DNA of 64,000 bases from Paenibacillus catalpae (GCF_900112695.1 NZ_FOMT01000005.1:255957-319956), one strand, 5' to 3'. Counted from the stretch's first letter, positions 1 to 8,040 are shown. Numbers and translations: made by a program. Notes: generated by a model from the sequence alone, not told the origin.

Positions 1-170
1 AGAAATAATAAACCGAGCTCCAGTCCCCGACGTTCAATTGAAGGCAGGAAGCGGCTGAGATGAAGAAGTTTGACGGCCAGAAGCACGCAGGCTGCTGTCG
101 CAATAATAGGCGAACGCCCGATCAGGCCGATGATAATCAAGCCTACTAATATCAATTCACCAGTCATCAT
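1..170 (-). CDS. DUF441 family membrane protein (3' part beyond the left edge)
   Basis: The first 56 or so codons are visible on the minus strand; the rest lies beyond the window. The translation starts MMTGELILVGLIIIGLIGRS and continues with a second hydrophobic stretch and a PSIERRGLELGLLFL motif. That pattern of hydrophobic helices followed by LPxxERRGLxxG matches the DUF441 (YeaL/YtwI-like) family of small integral membrane proteins of unknown function. The ATG at 170 has a GTGGGG purine run just upstream; an in-frame ATG at 185 is possible but has no such signal. It lies 70 bases downstream of comB on the same strand and may be co-transcribed with it. Confidence 0.7.
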   Translation of the reverse strand, partial: MMTGELILVGLIIIGLIGRSPIIATAACVLLAVKLLHLSRFLPSIERRGLELGLLF

Positions 171-240
171 TCGAACCCCACTCATGAAGCGGATAAACTG
201 CTTGCTCCATTATATGGACATCCTCTGGTGAATATGTCAG

Positions 241-960
241 CTAGCAGGAACAGACTAGCAAATCTCCGCTTCCCTGAAGCCGGGGAACCACCGTGTAAGT
301 GTCGACCTCCGAGCAAATTTCAATGTCTCTGGCCATGCCCAGCTTGATTAGTCGTTTGCCGGTAGCCCCTGAACGGATCGTTTCTTTTATATCAGTTGCT
401 CGGTCTTGATAGAGTGATAGCATAGCGAGTCCGAAGTCATCTATCTCGAGCGGGGCAGAGCATAGCGCCTGCATCCTGGAAAGAAGCAGTCCGGCACATA
501 ACCCATCCTCAATAGCAAATTCATCATGGCTTCCCGCACACAAAATAACAACATCCCGACGAAGCTCCAGAGCAGCCTTGGCGCAGGCAGAGGCATTCAG
601 TAATGCGGCAACCAGTACATAATCTGCCTTTGTAGATTTATGAATAGCCCTAGTGCCATTTGTTGTGGTTAAGATAACCCGGCGGTCCTTTACGGCATTC
701 AACAGCAACTCATCAGGTGAATTGCCCAGATCGAAACCGGGGATTTTTTTGCAGAAACGTTCCCCGCATAGCAAATCGCCTTCCTGCTGCGCCGCGCGGG
801 CTTCCATCACGGTCTCAACCGGAACTACGCCGGAGGAGCCGGTAGCCAGAGCGGTAATTATAGAGCTGGTGGCTCGAAGCACGTCGATGATAACAGCCGT
901 TTTGTGGACGAATTGCGCGGAGCTGGCTTCATTCACGCTTGAAATGACCTGCACTTGCAT
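241..960 (-). CDS. comB: 2-phosphosulfolactate phosphatase (ComB family)
   Basis: The 239-residue product has the ComB family signatures: VIIDVLRATSSI near residues 23-34, CGERF and PGFDLGNSP around 65-82, TTTNGTRA near 98-105 and IEDGLCAG near 150. ComB removes phosphate from 2-phosphosulfolactate, an Mg-dependent cytosolic step giving sulfolactate. The name refers to coenzyme M synthesis in archaea and not to competence. Bacilli make no coenzyme M, and the B. subtilis counterparts (YitC/YitD) are linked to the 3-sulfolactate found in spores. The gene follows comA by 28 bases with an AAAGGAAGAG ribosome site, so the pair is one unit. Length is normal for the family. Confidence 0.9.
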   Translation of the reverse strand: MQVQVISSVNEASSAQFVHKTAVIIDVLRATSSIITALATGSSGVVPVETVMEARAAQQEGDLLCGERFCKKIPGFDLGNSPDELLLNAVKDRRVILTTTNGTRAIHKSTKADYVLVAALLNASACAKAALELRRDVVILCAGSHDEFAIEDGLCAGLLLSRMQALCSAPLEIDDFGLAMLSLYQDRATDIKETIRSGATGKRLIKLGMARDIEICSEVDTYTVVPRLQGSGDLLVCSC

Positions 961-988
961 AGCAATCGCTCTTCCTTTCTGTTGTTGC

Positions 989-1816
989 TTAAATCATATA
1001 ATGAGCAGGCTCCTCCCGCATTCCGAATTCAAATGTATCGGAACGGAGTCCGCGTCGCATCGCTTCGAGTGCTAAGACATCACTTGGCTGTATATTGCCC
1101 AGATGGACATTAGGCCCGAATTGCTGGAGCAGATAAGCCTGCTGCTGCTTCAGCGGTGCTTCCCACATTAAGCAGTCCTGACTTGTCATTTCGGCCAGAA
1201 TCTGCTCGATGGTCTGCTCGCGGCAGTTACCGTTCTCATCAAACAAACCTACGTCAATGCCGGATTCTCTCGCTTCAACCGTGATCCACGCGGCGCCTGC
1301 CGCAAGATCATAATCGGCCGTAACGGCTAATTGCTCCGGGTCAATAAGCGAACCTGCTGTTTTTTTGCCGTATTCCGTAAGAACAAACAGCCCTCTTTGT
1401 TTGCCCTCTTTAATGAGTTCCGTCCGTTGCTCCCTGCTAAGCTCGATTGTACCGTCCGATACCTCAATGCCGTTAAATCCCAGCTCACAGATCGTATCAA
1501 AGAATGAACCGGCTAACCTCTGCTGAACAGCTGTCTCCAGCAAGGTGCCGCCTGGCATGATGATAAGCCCATGGTTTTTGGCAAGCTCGATTTTACGTTT
1601 CAGCAGCGCCGGCTCGTAAAGAACAGCTGTTCCGAATCCAAGCTTTATGACATCTACATAGGGTCCTGCTATTTGAAGCAGATCGGCAAAACCGTTTAGT
1701 CCGATTCCTTTGTCGATTACCATTGTTTTGCCTTTATGGCGTGCAGGGCTGTAATCGCGGTATCCGCTTGGATCATGCAGGGTGCGGTGCCATACCGCCT
1801 TGCTTGCGTTTGTCAT
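989..1816 (-). CDS. comA: Phosphosulfolactate synthase (ComA family)
   Basis: The 275-residue protein fits the ComA/YitD TIM-barrel family, which adds sulfite to phosphoenolpyruvate to make phosphosulfolactate. Recognisable motifs are DKGIGLNG near residue 35, VDVIKLGFGTAVLY near 54, GFNGIEVSDGTIELS near 113 and VEAREsG near 180. With comB directly downstream, the two enzymes turn PEP and sulfite into sulfolactate. In B. subtilis sulfolactate accumulates in developing spores, so a sporulation role is a reasonable inference next to spoIIIA. The ATG is preceded by AGGAGT, part of a small GGAGT-TG-ACTCC inverted repeat that could partly hide the ribosome site. Confidence 0.9.
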   Translation of the reverse strand: MTNASKAVWHRTLHDPSGYRDYSPARHKGKTMVIDKGIGLNGFADLLQIAGPYVDVIKLGFGTAVLYEPALLKRKIELAKNHGLIIMPGGTLLETAVQQRLAGSFFDTICELGFNGIEVSDGTIELSREQRTELIKEGKQRGLFVLTEYGKKTAGSLIDPEQLAVTADYDLAAGAAWITVEARESGIDVGLFDENGNCREQTIEQILAEMTSQDCLMWEAPLKQQQAYLLQQFGPNVHLGNIQPSDVLALEAMRRGLRSDTFEFGMREEPAHYMI

Positions 1817-1865
1817 GGGAGTTGACTCCTAACATTTGATGATTCCCGCTGCTTGAGAGCGGGGC

Positions 1866-1946
1866 ATGGAGCAATATATGCAGAAGCTGCTGGGCGTGTG
1901 CCCGAACGACAAGCATGAACTGCAGACGAGCCTGCATAGGATGTAA
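1866..1946 (+). CDS. Possible 26-residue ORF (doubtful)
   Basis: A short reading frame, MEQYMQKLLGVCPNDKHELQ and six further residues, lies in the roughly 200-base gap between comA and yqhV. It has a GCGGGG run before the ATG. No family is recognised. The same stretch also holds the putative promoter region of comA on the other strand, so this may be chance. Confidence 0.15.
   Translation: MEQYMQKLLGVCPNDKHELQTSLHRM
1873..1903 (-). promoter_or_regulatory. Candidate sporulation (sigma-E/K-like) promoter for comA
   Basis: On the minus strand CATATATT matches 7 of 8 positions of the sigma-E -10 consensus CATACAHT, and CATATATTG matches a sigma-K -10 in all but its last base, with AC 15 bases upstream. 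The sigma-E -35 match is poor. This would suit spore sulfolactate synthesis but rests on a short pattern match. Confidence 0.25.
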
Positions 1947-2015
1947 AGATAGGTTTGTTCATAACTGCTGAAATAAGGCCTGATTGGTTGGTATCAGACA
2001 AGGAGGTGAACGGTT

Positions 2016-2282
2016 ATGTTGAATAAAATCGTACTCACCATGGCGTCTCTGCGGCTGACTTCGGGGACGATCGAGATCTGTGCGGCGTTGCTCATGCTTC
2101 GATTAAACCAGATCGACAAAGCGCTGGTCGTCAATTCTTCGCTCGCATTAGTAGGACCATTTATATTAATAGCTACTACGACGATAGGGCTCATTGGTAT
2201 GACAGACAAGCTGTCTTTCGGGAAGCTGGCGTGGGTGGCGGCTGGCGTGGTCTGTTTGCTCATAGGAATTATGAAAAAATAG
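2016..2282 (+). CDS. yqhV: YqhV family protein (DUF2619)
   Basis: This 88-residue protein has two or three hydrophobic segments (around residues 20-35, 42-60 and 68-85) and ends MKK, so it is probably a small membrane protein. In B. subtilis a protein of this size and type, YqhV, is encoded directly before spoIIIAA, and the order is the same here. Its function is unknown. An excellent AAGGAGGTGAA ribosome site precedes the ATG. The spoIIIA promoter lies just behind its stop codon, so it need not share transcription with spoIIIA. Confidence 0.8.
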   Translation: MLNKIVLTMASLRLTSGTIEICAALLMLRLNQIDKALVVNSSLALVGPFILIATTTIGLIGMTDKLSFGKLAWVAAGVVCLLIGIMKK

Positions 2283-2308
2283 TAATCTAGTAATCTTCAA
2301 CAAGTTGG

Positions 2309-2336
2309 ACATATTCAGAATGGTCAAGCATACAAA
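2309..2336 (+). promoter_or_regulatory. Candidate sigma-E promoter of the spoIIIA operon
   Basis: ACATATT (2309-2315; 6 of 7 with the sigma-E -35 consensus KMATATT) is followed after 13 bases by CATACAAA (2329-2336; 7 of 8 with CATACAHT). It lies about 40 bases before spoIIIAA. In B. subtilis spoIIIA is transcribed in the mother cell by sigma-E, which this agrees with. Confidence 0.6.
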
Positions 2337-2374
2337 TAAAAGTACGAAGGACAATCATCCGGGAGTGATGACTC

Positions 2375-3427
2375 ATGCTGGAACGTGTCATGCATTTGCT
2401 TCCGCCGGAGCTAAAGGCGGTGCTGGAGCGGCTGCCTGAATCGGCAATGGAGCAGCTGGAAGAAATACGGATCCGCGAGGGCCGGCCGCTGGAGCTTGGA
2501 GTCCGGGGGCAATCCCGGTTTGCTGCATCCGACGGTACGCTTCGTGCAGGCAGTGACGGAGCGTATAAACCAACTGCCGATACTTGCCGGAAGTTGCTGG
2601 AGAAAATAACCAATCATTCGCTATACGCTATGGAAGAAGAGTTAAAGAGGGGATTTATTACTGTGGCTGGCGGGCATCGGATTGGACTGGCTGGCCGAAC
2701 CATTCTTGACGGCGGCAATGTCCGCGGGATCCGCGATATTGGCGGATTTAATATCCGGATCGCCCGGGAAGTAGTAGGATCAGCCAGAAATCTGCTGCCC
2801 AAGCTGCTGGACAAGAACCGGAAGACGGTTCACTCGACGTTGATACTTGCCCCTCCGCAGCAAGGAAAAACAACCATAGTCCGCGATATTGCACGTTCCA
2901 TCAGCTACGGGCATTGGGGACTGTTCGAACATGCGGCAGGCTGGTCCGGCCGCAAGGTCGGCATCGTGGATGAACGCTCGGAGATCGCTGCTTGCGTCCG
3001 GGGAATTCCTACCTTTGATGTTGGGCCGCGGACAGATATTATGGACGCCTGCCCCAAGGCGGAAGGCATGATGATGCTGCTGCGTTCCATGTCTCCTGAA
3101 GTGGTCATCGCCGATGAGATCGGCCGGCCGGAGGATGGAGAAGCACTTCGCGAAGCCAGCCATGCCGGGATTAGCGTCATTGCAACCGCGCATGCGTTTG
3201 ATCTGCAGGATGCCAGAGGAAGACCGGTGCTCAGACAACTGCTTGAGGACGGCACCTTTACTTACGTCGTTGAATTGAAGCGTACTTCGGAAGGGTTCAT
3301 GCATCGTGTTGTTACTGCAGATATGAAAGACAAGCTGCCCGTTTCCGCCAGAGAACCTACTGCTGCCTCTGTCAAGGGCGAGCAGGAACGGACCTTCGCC
3401 GGGATGCAAAGGGGCGATGTCCCTTGA
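2375..3427 (+). CDS. spoIIIAA: Stage III sporulation protein AA, ATPase
   Basis: SpoIIIAA is the cytosolic ATPase of the mother cell-forespore channel (the SpoIIIA-SpoIIQ feeding tube) and resembles secretion ATPases of the VirB11/GspE type. In this 350-residue protein the Walker A loop is APPQQGKTT (about 159-167), with Ala where homologues usually have the first Gly. Walker B is VVIADEIG (about 243-250), and GFNIRIAREV and DERSEIAAC are typical family motifs. The start ATG has GGGAGTGATG upstream. It is the first gene of an eight-gene operon and overlaps spoIIIAB by four bases. The C-terminal 30 residues are rather polar and variable. Confidence 0.95.
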   Translation: MLERVMHLLPPELKAVLERLPESAMEQLEEIRIREGRPLELGVRGQSRFAASDGTLRAGSDGAYKPTADTCRKLLEKITNHSLYAMEEELKRGFITVAGGHRIGLAGRTILDGGNVRGIRDIGGFNIRIAREVVGSARNLLPKLLDKNRKTVHSTLILAPPQQGKTTIVRDIARSISYGHWGLFEHAAGWSGRKVGIVDERSEIAACVRGIPTFDVGPRTDIMDACPKAEGMMMLLRSMSPEVVIADEIGRPEDGEALREASHAGISVIATAHAFDLQDARGRPVLRQLLEDGTFTYVVELKRTSEGFMHRVVTADMKDKLPVSAREPTAASVKGEQERTFAGMQRGDVP

Positions 3428-3942
3428 TCAAGCTGCTGGGCGCTGTACTCATCCTCTTTGCAGGAACAATGATCGGCTTTCAGCAAGCAGCCAGATTGGC
3501 TGCCCGACCGCGGCAGCTTCGCCAACTGGCGCATGCTTTGCAAAGGCTGGAGACGGAAATCGGCTACGGCCATACTCCGCTGCCGGAAGCGCTGGACCGA
3601 ACCGCGGATGCGGTGTCTGAGCCTTTGGCAGAACTGTTCCGGGATGCATCGGACCGGGTGAGAGGGCCGGAGGGCCTGACCTTCCGCGAGAGCTGGGAAC
3701 AGGCGATGACAAGCGGTTGGGGGTCAACGGCGCTTCGGCAGACCGAACAGTCCGTATTGCTGCGGCTTGGTTCAACTCTTGGCATTAGTGACAAGGAGGA
3801 TCAGCTGAAGCATATCCATCTGGCGCTGCTGCAGTTGAAAGCAGAGGAAGACTCAGCGAGAGAGGATCAAACACGTTATGAAAAAATGTGGAAAAGCCTA
3901 GGCGTTTTGATCGCCGTGCTCGTCGTGATATTGATGGTTTAG
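3424..3942 (+). CDS. spoIIIAB: Stage III sporulation protein AB
   Basis: This 172-residue protein is SpoIIIAB of the SpoIIIA channel, a membrane protein distantly like GspF of type II secretion. It has an N-terminal hydrophobic helix (about 2-18) followed by the typical RQLRQLAHALQRLETEIGYG segment. It continues with LPEAL and a C-terminal hydrophobic helix (LGVLIAVLVVILMV). The gene starts with TTG, overlaps the end of spoIIIAA by four bases and uses AAGGGGCGATG in the spoIIIAA coding region as ribosome site, suggesting translational coupling. Confidence 0.93.
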   Translation: MIKLLGAVLILFAGTMIGFQQAARLAARPRQLRQLAHALQRLETEIGYGHTPLPEALDRTADAVSEPLAELFRDASDRVRGPEGLTFRESWEQAMTSGWGSTALRQTEQSVLLRLGSTLGISDKEDQLKHIHLALLQLKAEEDSAREDQTRYEKMWKSLGVLIAVLVVILMV

Positions 3943-3957
3943 TGGGGTGCCGCACAA

Positions 3958-4161
3958 ATGAACATGGATGTGAGCGCTATTTTCCAGATTGCAGGTATCG
4001 GAATTATCATTGGCATGATTCATACGGTACTCAAGCAAATGGGGAAAGAGGATATGGCGCAATGGGTAACCTTGATCGGCTTTGTCGTAGTCCTATTTAT
4101 GGTCATTCGGCTGCTGAACGATTTGTTTCAAGAAATCAAGACGATCTTCCTGTTTCAGTGA
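3958..4161 (+). CDS. spoIIIAC: Stage III sporulation protein AC
   Basis: SpoIIIAC is a tiny integral membrane protein of the SpoIIIA complex. The 67-residue product is nearly all hydrophobic, with two helices (about 6-24 and 35-54) joined by KQMGKEDMAQW, the characteristic connecting loop. It is full length for the family. It sits 15 bases after spoIIIAB with GGGGTG as ribosome site, and spoIIIAD follows. Confidence 0.93.
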   Translation: MNMDVSAIFQIAGIGIIIGMIHTVLKQMGKEDMAQWVTLIGFVVVLFMVIRLLNDLFQEIKTIFLFQ

Positions 4162-4195
4162 GATGTCAAGAGAAGCCGCAAGTAGGTGAATAAAG

Positions 4196-4591
4196 TTGGA
4201 AATTATTCAGATCGTCGGCCTAGGGCTGATCGCCACTATTCTCATTATCGTCGTCCGGGAGCAGAAGCCGCTATTCGCCTTCCTGCTTACGGCTTTTACC
4301 GGGCTATTTATCTTCATCTTTCTCATCGGTAAAATCGATTCGGTCATCAAAGTACTTGAGGATTTGGCGAACCGCTCGGGCATTCCATCCATCTACCTGA
4401 AGACGATTCTGAAAATTATCGGCATCGCCTATATCGTCGAATTTGGAGCACAGATCGTACGGGATGCCGGTCAGGAGAGCATCGCATCAAGAATCGAGTT
4501 CGCCGGGAAGGTGCTCATTCTCGTCATGGCGGTTCCGATTATAAGCGTCATCGTTGAGACCGTAATCGGGCTGCTGCCGGCGGGGAGTTGA
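4196..4591 (+). CDS. spoIIIAD: Stage III sporulation protein AD
   Basis: The 131-residue protein is SpoIIIAD, a membrane component of the feeding tube related to SpoIIIAC. Four hydrophobic segments can be seen, with REQKPLFAFLLTAFTG near residue 18 and YLKTILKIIGIAYIVEFG near 82 as family landmarks. The start is a TTG preceded by TAGGTGA at a good distance; no ATG fits. It ends four bases before spoIIIAE. Confidence 0.93.
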   Translation: MEIIQIVGLGLIATILIIVVREQKPLFAFLLTAFTGLFIFIFLIGKIDSVIKVLEDLANRSGIPSIYLKTILKIIGIAYIVEFGAQIVRDAGQESIASRIEFAGKVLILVMAVPIISVIVETVIGLLPAGS

Positions 4592-4595
4592 GCGG

Positions 4596-5834
4596 ATGAA
4601 CAAGCTGTCTATGTATACCGCCCGTTTAATCGCCTTTGTGCTTATCGCCTGGCTGGTCAGCATGTTTCTGGTCACGCCGGTAACAGCAGCAGAGACGGCA
4701 CCGGCAGATGGAAGCGGGCAGCAGCAAAGTGATTCAGCGATGACGGATCAGCTCACGGAAAGCCAGCTGAAGGGCCTCGATACGGAAACGGTAGAAAATT
4801 ACTGGAGCCGGCTGAAAGAAGAGTACGGCGGGTATTTTCCCGATGAGAAAATGCCGAGCTTCTTCGAAATGCTAAAGCCCGGTGGTGAAGGCCTTAAGCT
4901 GTCGACCGTGTTCAAGGGTCTGCTTGGTTACTTCTTTCATGAAGTGCTGTATAACAGCAAGCTCCTGGTCACGATCGTCATGCTAACCGTATTCAGCATG
5001 GTGCTGGAGACGCTGCAGAACGCTTTCGAACGAAATGCCGTCAGCAAGGTTGCTTATTCAATCACCTACATGGTTCTCATCATCATCGCAGTAAACAGCT
5101 TTCATGTAGCGATCGGTTACGCCAAGGACGCGATTGGCACCATGATCCAATTCATGCTCGCCATGATGCCGCTGCTCCTGACTCTGCTCGCTGCCATGGG
5201 GAATGTCCTTACCGTCTCGATCCTGCATCCATTGATTATCTTTATGATCCATACGGTTGGGACCGTCATCTACACCATCGTATTCCCTCTACTGTTCTTT
5301 TCGGCTGTGCTTCATATCGTGAGTGCTCTGACAGATAAATTCAAGGTAACCCAGCTTGCGAATCTGCTCCGGAATATCGGGGTGGGGGTAATGGGGGTGC
5401 TGATCACCGTATTTCTCGGAGTCCTCTCGGTACAAGGGGCAAAAGGAGCGGTTACGGACGGGATTACGATGAGGACCGCCAAGTTCGTAACCGGCAACTT
5501 TGTTCCGGTGGTAGGACGGATGTTCACGGATGCTGCGGATACGGTAATCTCGGCCTCGCTTTTGGCCAAGAATGCAATCGGCCTGGCCGGTGTCATTATT
5601 CTTCTGTTCCTCTGTGCATTCCCGGCTATCAAGATTCTGACGCTGGCGCTGATCTACAACGTTTCCGCTGCGGCCATGCAGCCGCTTGGTGATTCGCCAA
5701 TCGTCGCCTGTCTTCAAACGATAGGGAAAACGATGATTTACGTATTTGCTGCTCTGGCTGCCGTAAGTCTCATGTTTTTCCTGGCCGTTACCATCGTGCT
5801 GACAGCAGGCAATGCCGCTCTTATGGTCCGTTGA
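4596..5834 (+). CDS. spoIIIAE: Stage III sporulation protein AE
   Basis: SpoIIIAE (412 residues) is the large polytopic membrane protein of the SpoIIIA complex. It begins with a cleavable-looking signal sequence (positive MNKLSMYTAR, a hydrophobic core, then VTAAETA). A polar exported region of about 90 residues follows, then six or more membrane helices from about residue 110 on. GGTATTT-rich GYFFHEVLYNSKLL and the segment around TMRTAKFVTGNFVPVVG (about 290) are conserved in the family. AGCGGATG and an upstream GGGGAG serve initiation. Length is normal. Confidence 0.95.
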   Translation: MNKLSMYTARLIAFVLIAWLVSMFLVTPVTAAETAPADGSGQQQSDSAMTDQLTESQLKGLDTETVENYWSRLKEEYGGYFPDEKMPSFFEMLKPGGEGLKLSTVFKGLLGYFFHEVLYNSKLLVTIVMLTVFSMVLETLQNAFERNAVSKVAYSITYMVLIIIAVNSFHVAIGYAKDAIGTMIQFMLAMMPLLLTLLAAMGNVLTVSILHPLIIFMIHTVGTVIYTIVFPLLFFSAVLHIVSALTDKFKVTQLANLLRNIGVGVMGVLITVFLGVLSVQGAKGAVTDGITMRTAKFVTGNFVPVVGRMFTDAADTVISASLLAKNAIGLAGVIILLFLCAFPAIKILTLALIYNVSAAAMQPLGDSPIVACLQTIGKTMIYVFAALAAVSLMFFLAVTIVLTAGNAALMVR

Positions 5835-5865
5835 CATTGCCGCAATATAAAGGGGGCGAAGATCT

Positions 5866-6591
5866 GTGATTGCTTGGCTCAGTGATTGGCTGAGGGATAT
5901 TATCGCGGTCATCATGCTGGCGGCATTCGTAGAGCTGCTGCTTCCGAACAAGGCGATGCTTCGTTATTCAAGGCTGGTTATCGGGCTTCTTATTCTGCTT
6001 ACCATTATGTCGCCGATTCTACGGCTGCTACAGGGAGATTTTAACGCCAAGCTGAAAGACGGTATTACCCACTGGGACCAGCTGGAGGCACAGCGAGAGG
6101 TGAAGATGCCCACTCTTAGCGACATACAGAAAAAAGCAGATGAGCTGAATAAGCAGCAAGACAGCGATGCTGCAGCATTGATGGAGCAGACATTGGAGTC
6201 TGCCATGAAGGATGCCGTCTTCAAGCAGACGGAACAGCCTGTTGAAGCTGTGGAAGTCACGCTGGGCTGGGAGAAACAGGGACAGAAGATGACGCCGTAC
6301 GTTAATGCTGTGCTGGTGACCTTGACGGCCGTGAAGAAGGAATCCGACGCTGCTCAAGCTCCAAACGAGGATGATGTTAAGGAGGTGACTGCCATACAGG
6401 TTGATATAAACGCGAAAACGGAAGCAGGCGGAACCGATAGTCAGCAGACGGATTCAGGCAAAGAGGGGCAAGGGGAAGGCTGGATACAGGCTGACCCGTC
6501 AGCGAGCAAGGAAATTCGGAATCTGCTGGCTGAGGGCTGGGGGATCAGCCCCGGTAACATCCAGGTGCGGCAGAGGGACAACAGGAATTAA
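5866..6591 (+). CDS. spoIIIAF: Stage III sporulation protein AF
   Basis: The 241-residue product is SpoIIIAF: two membrane helices at the N-terminus (about 1-25 and 35-52, with ELLLPNKAMLRYSRLVIGL between and across them) followed by a soluble ring-forming domain facing the intermembrane space. The middle (about 125-205) holds VTLGWEKQGQK and a low-complexity acidic linker. The C-terminus (ASKEIRNLLAEGWGISPGNI) is the conserved end of the ring-building motif. Translation starts at GTG with AGGGGGCGAAG upstream. It lies 31 bases after spoIIIAE. Confidence 0.93.
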   Translation: MIAWLSDWLRDIIAVIMLAAFVELLLPNKAMLRYSRLVIGLLILLTIMSPILRLLQGDFNAKLKDGITHWDQLEAQREVKMPTLSDIQKKADELNKQQDSDAAALMEQTLESAMKDAVFKQTEQPVEAVEVTLGWEKQGQKMTPYVNAVLVTLTAVKKESDAAQAPNEDDVKEVTAIQVDINAKTEAGGTDSQQTDSGKEGQGEGWIQADPSASKEIRNLLAEGWGISPGNIQVRQRDNRN

Positions 6592-6613
6592 GGTATAAGG
6601 AGTGGAAGCGAAG

Positions 6614-7246
6614 GTGGCCAAATGGCTGAGTGGTCTTGAATCGGTGGTGGGCGGCGGTCCGGGCGGCCCGAAGCGGGTAAAAACATTACGGCTGCTTCTG
6701 ATCATCGGCTGTATTGGAGCGGCCCTTATGCTGCTAAACTCCTTTATCAAGTTCGATAAGGTCGATACGATGGCGCAGGAGCCGAACCCTCCTCCCGAGG
6801 ATCAAGTGACGATTGGCGGTATAGGTGCATCGGATACATCGCCGTTTGCATCCATTGAAAGGCCGCTGGAGAACCGATTGAAAGAGATTTTGGAGAAAAT
6901 CGTTGGTGTCGGCTCAGTGGATGTGCTGGTTACAATCGACTCTACGGAAGAGATTGAAATTGCCAGGAATGATCAGGAGTCCCAAACGATAACGGATGAG
7001 ACGGACCGTAATGGAGGCAAGCGGCATATAACGGCGATTAATAAGGATGGCCAGGTTGTCATTGCCGAAGTAGCGGGCGATCAGAAGCCGATCGTGACGA
7101 AGACGATTAATCCGAGCATTCGCGGTGTGCTTATCGTCGCCAAAGGCGCCGAGAATCTGACCGTGAGACGCCTTATTATAGACGCGGTGGAAAAGGGCGT
7201 AAATGTGCCGGCCAACCGTATTTCTGTAGCGCCAAGCAAGCAATAA
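6614..7246 (+). CDS. spoIIIAG: Stage III sporulation protein AG
   Basis: SpoIIIAG forms a large ring in the intermembrane space between mother cell and forespore. The 210-residue protein has one membrane helix near 25-42 (LLLIIGCIGAALMLL), then a ring-building motif split by an insert. The parts are RLKEILEKIVGVGSVDVLV around 90 and PSIRGVLIVAKGAENLTVRR around 170. I chose the GTG at 6614 over the in-frame GTG at 6602: AAGGAGTG is 9 bases from the former but overlaps the latter. It follows spoIIIAF by 22 bases. Confidence 0.92.
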   Translation: MAKWLSGLESVVGGGPGGPKRVKTLRLLLIIGCIGAALMLLNSFIKFDKVDTMAQEPNPPPEDQVTIGGIGASDTSPFASIERPLENRLKEILEKIVGVGSVDVLVTIDSTEEIEIARNDQESQTITDETDRNGGKRHITAINKDGQVVIAEVAGDQKPIVTKTINPSIRGVLIVAKGAENLTVRRLIIDAVEKGVNVPANRISVAPSKQ

Positions 7247-7271
7247 TAAACCATTATTAGGAGGGTGTTCA

Positions 7272-7892
7272 ATGAACACGAAAAGACAAACAATTTGGCT
7301 CGTATCGATGCTCAGCTTGATGGTCGTATTATCCGCGTATTACCTGTTTACCCAAGACACCAAATCGCCTGACATGCTCTCAGACGGTACACAAACGGAG
7401 CAGAAGACGGGAGCAACGGAAGCGGCAGCAGGCAATGATCAGATTGTTGTGGATCAAGTGGATCCGGCAGGCGACGCAACGGATGACGGCAGCCTCTCTG
7501 AAGCGGATAAGCAAGTACTCGAGCAGATCGAAGCACAGGGCGGTGTGGACAGCAGCGTATTCTCCCAGGTTGAAGAGAAGCGCAGCCAGTTGAACAGCGA
7601 GCAGCAGGATAAACTGTTCACCGATATAACAAACCTGGAAGATCCTAAAGAAGCTCAAGCGGCAGCAACGCAGCTTGAACAGCTGGAAGAGAAAAACTCC
7701 AAACTGACAAGCATCGAGAATGAGCTGATGAAGAGCTTCCAGCAAGCGATCGTGAACGAAGAAGGCAATGGTTACAAAGTTCTGGTGGAAAGCGATAAGC
7801 TTGATAAGAGCCAAGCCGCCAACATTATCGATCTCGTGATGAAAACATTGGGAGTAGACGCGGATCAAGTTTCTGTACAGTTTATCCAGTAA
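7272..7892 (+). CDS. spoIIIAH: Stage III sporulation protein AH
   Basis: SpoIIIAH is the mother-cell partner of forespore SpoIIQ and bridges the two membranes during engulfment. The 206-residue protein has a signal-anchor helix (about 8-26), an Ala/Gly/Thr-rich linker to about 75 and a YscJ/FliF-like domain. Within that domain EIEAQGGVDSSVFSQVEEKRSQL-type sequence begins near 85, and DKLDKSQAANIIDLVMKTLG lies near 177. A strong TTAGGAGGGTG ribosome site precedes the ATG. It is the last gene of the operon, followed closely by a terminator. Confidence 0.94.
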   Translation: MNTKRQTIWLVSMLSLMVVLSAYYLFTQDTKSPDMLSDGTQTEQKTGATEAAAGNDQIVVDQVDPAGDATDDGSLSEADKQVLEQIEAQGGVDSSVFSQVEEKRSQLNSEQQDKLFTDITNLEDPKEAQAAATQLEQLEEKNSKLTSIENELMKSFQQAIVNEEGNGYKVLVESDKLDKSQAANIIDLVMKTLGVDADQVSVQFIQ

Positions 7893-7897
7893 TGATG

Positions 7898-7939
7898 GAG
7901 AGGCCGGCAGGGTTTCAAACCCTTGCCGGCCTCTTTTTA
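7898..7939 (+). terminator. Terminator of the spoIIIA operon
   Basis: GAGAGGCCGGCAGGGTTT is followed by a near-perfect complement and CTTTTT. The stem is about 16 base pairs, GC-rich, and lies six bases behind the spoIIIAH stop. Confidence 0.9.
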
Positions 7940-7980
7940 TGGGCATATAAAGAAGTCGATTATTCATGCATGTTAAAAAA

Positions 7981-8040
7981 TTGATTCGTGTTCCGCCGCG
8001 TTTGTGATATAATGTTAGACGTTATGTGAAGGATAACTAA
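7981..8040 (+). promoter_or_regulatory. Probable sigma-A promoter of accBC with an inverted repeat at the start site
   Basis: TGATATAAT (8005-8013) is an extended -10 box. TTGATT at 7981 is the nearest -35-like sequence but is 21 bases away, so the extended -10 probably carries recognition. Directly downstream GTTAG-AC-GTTAT (8014-8025) faces ATAAC-TAAC (8032-8040), an imperfect inverted repeat that could be an operator or a 5' hairpin. It does not match the FapR consensus. Confidence 0.45.

Noticed and set aside
157..210. A 17-codon frame on the minus strand overlapping the DUF441 start (ATG at 210)
   Set aside because: It has an AGAGGATG sequence upstream, but the product (MEQAVYPLHEWGSNDDW) matches nothing and overlaps the start of the real gene.
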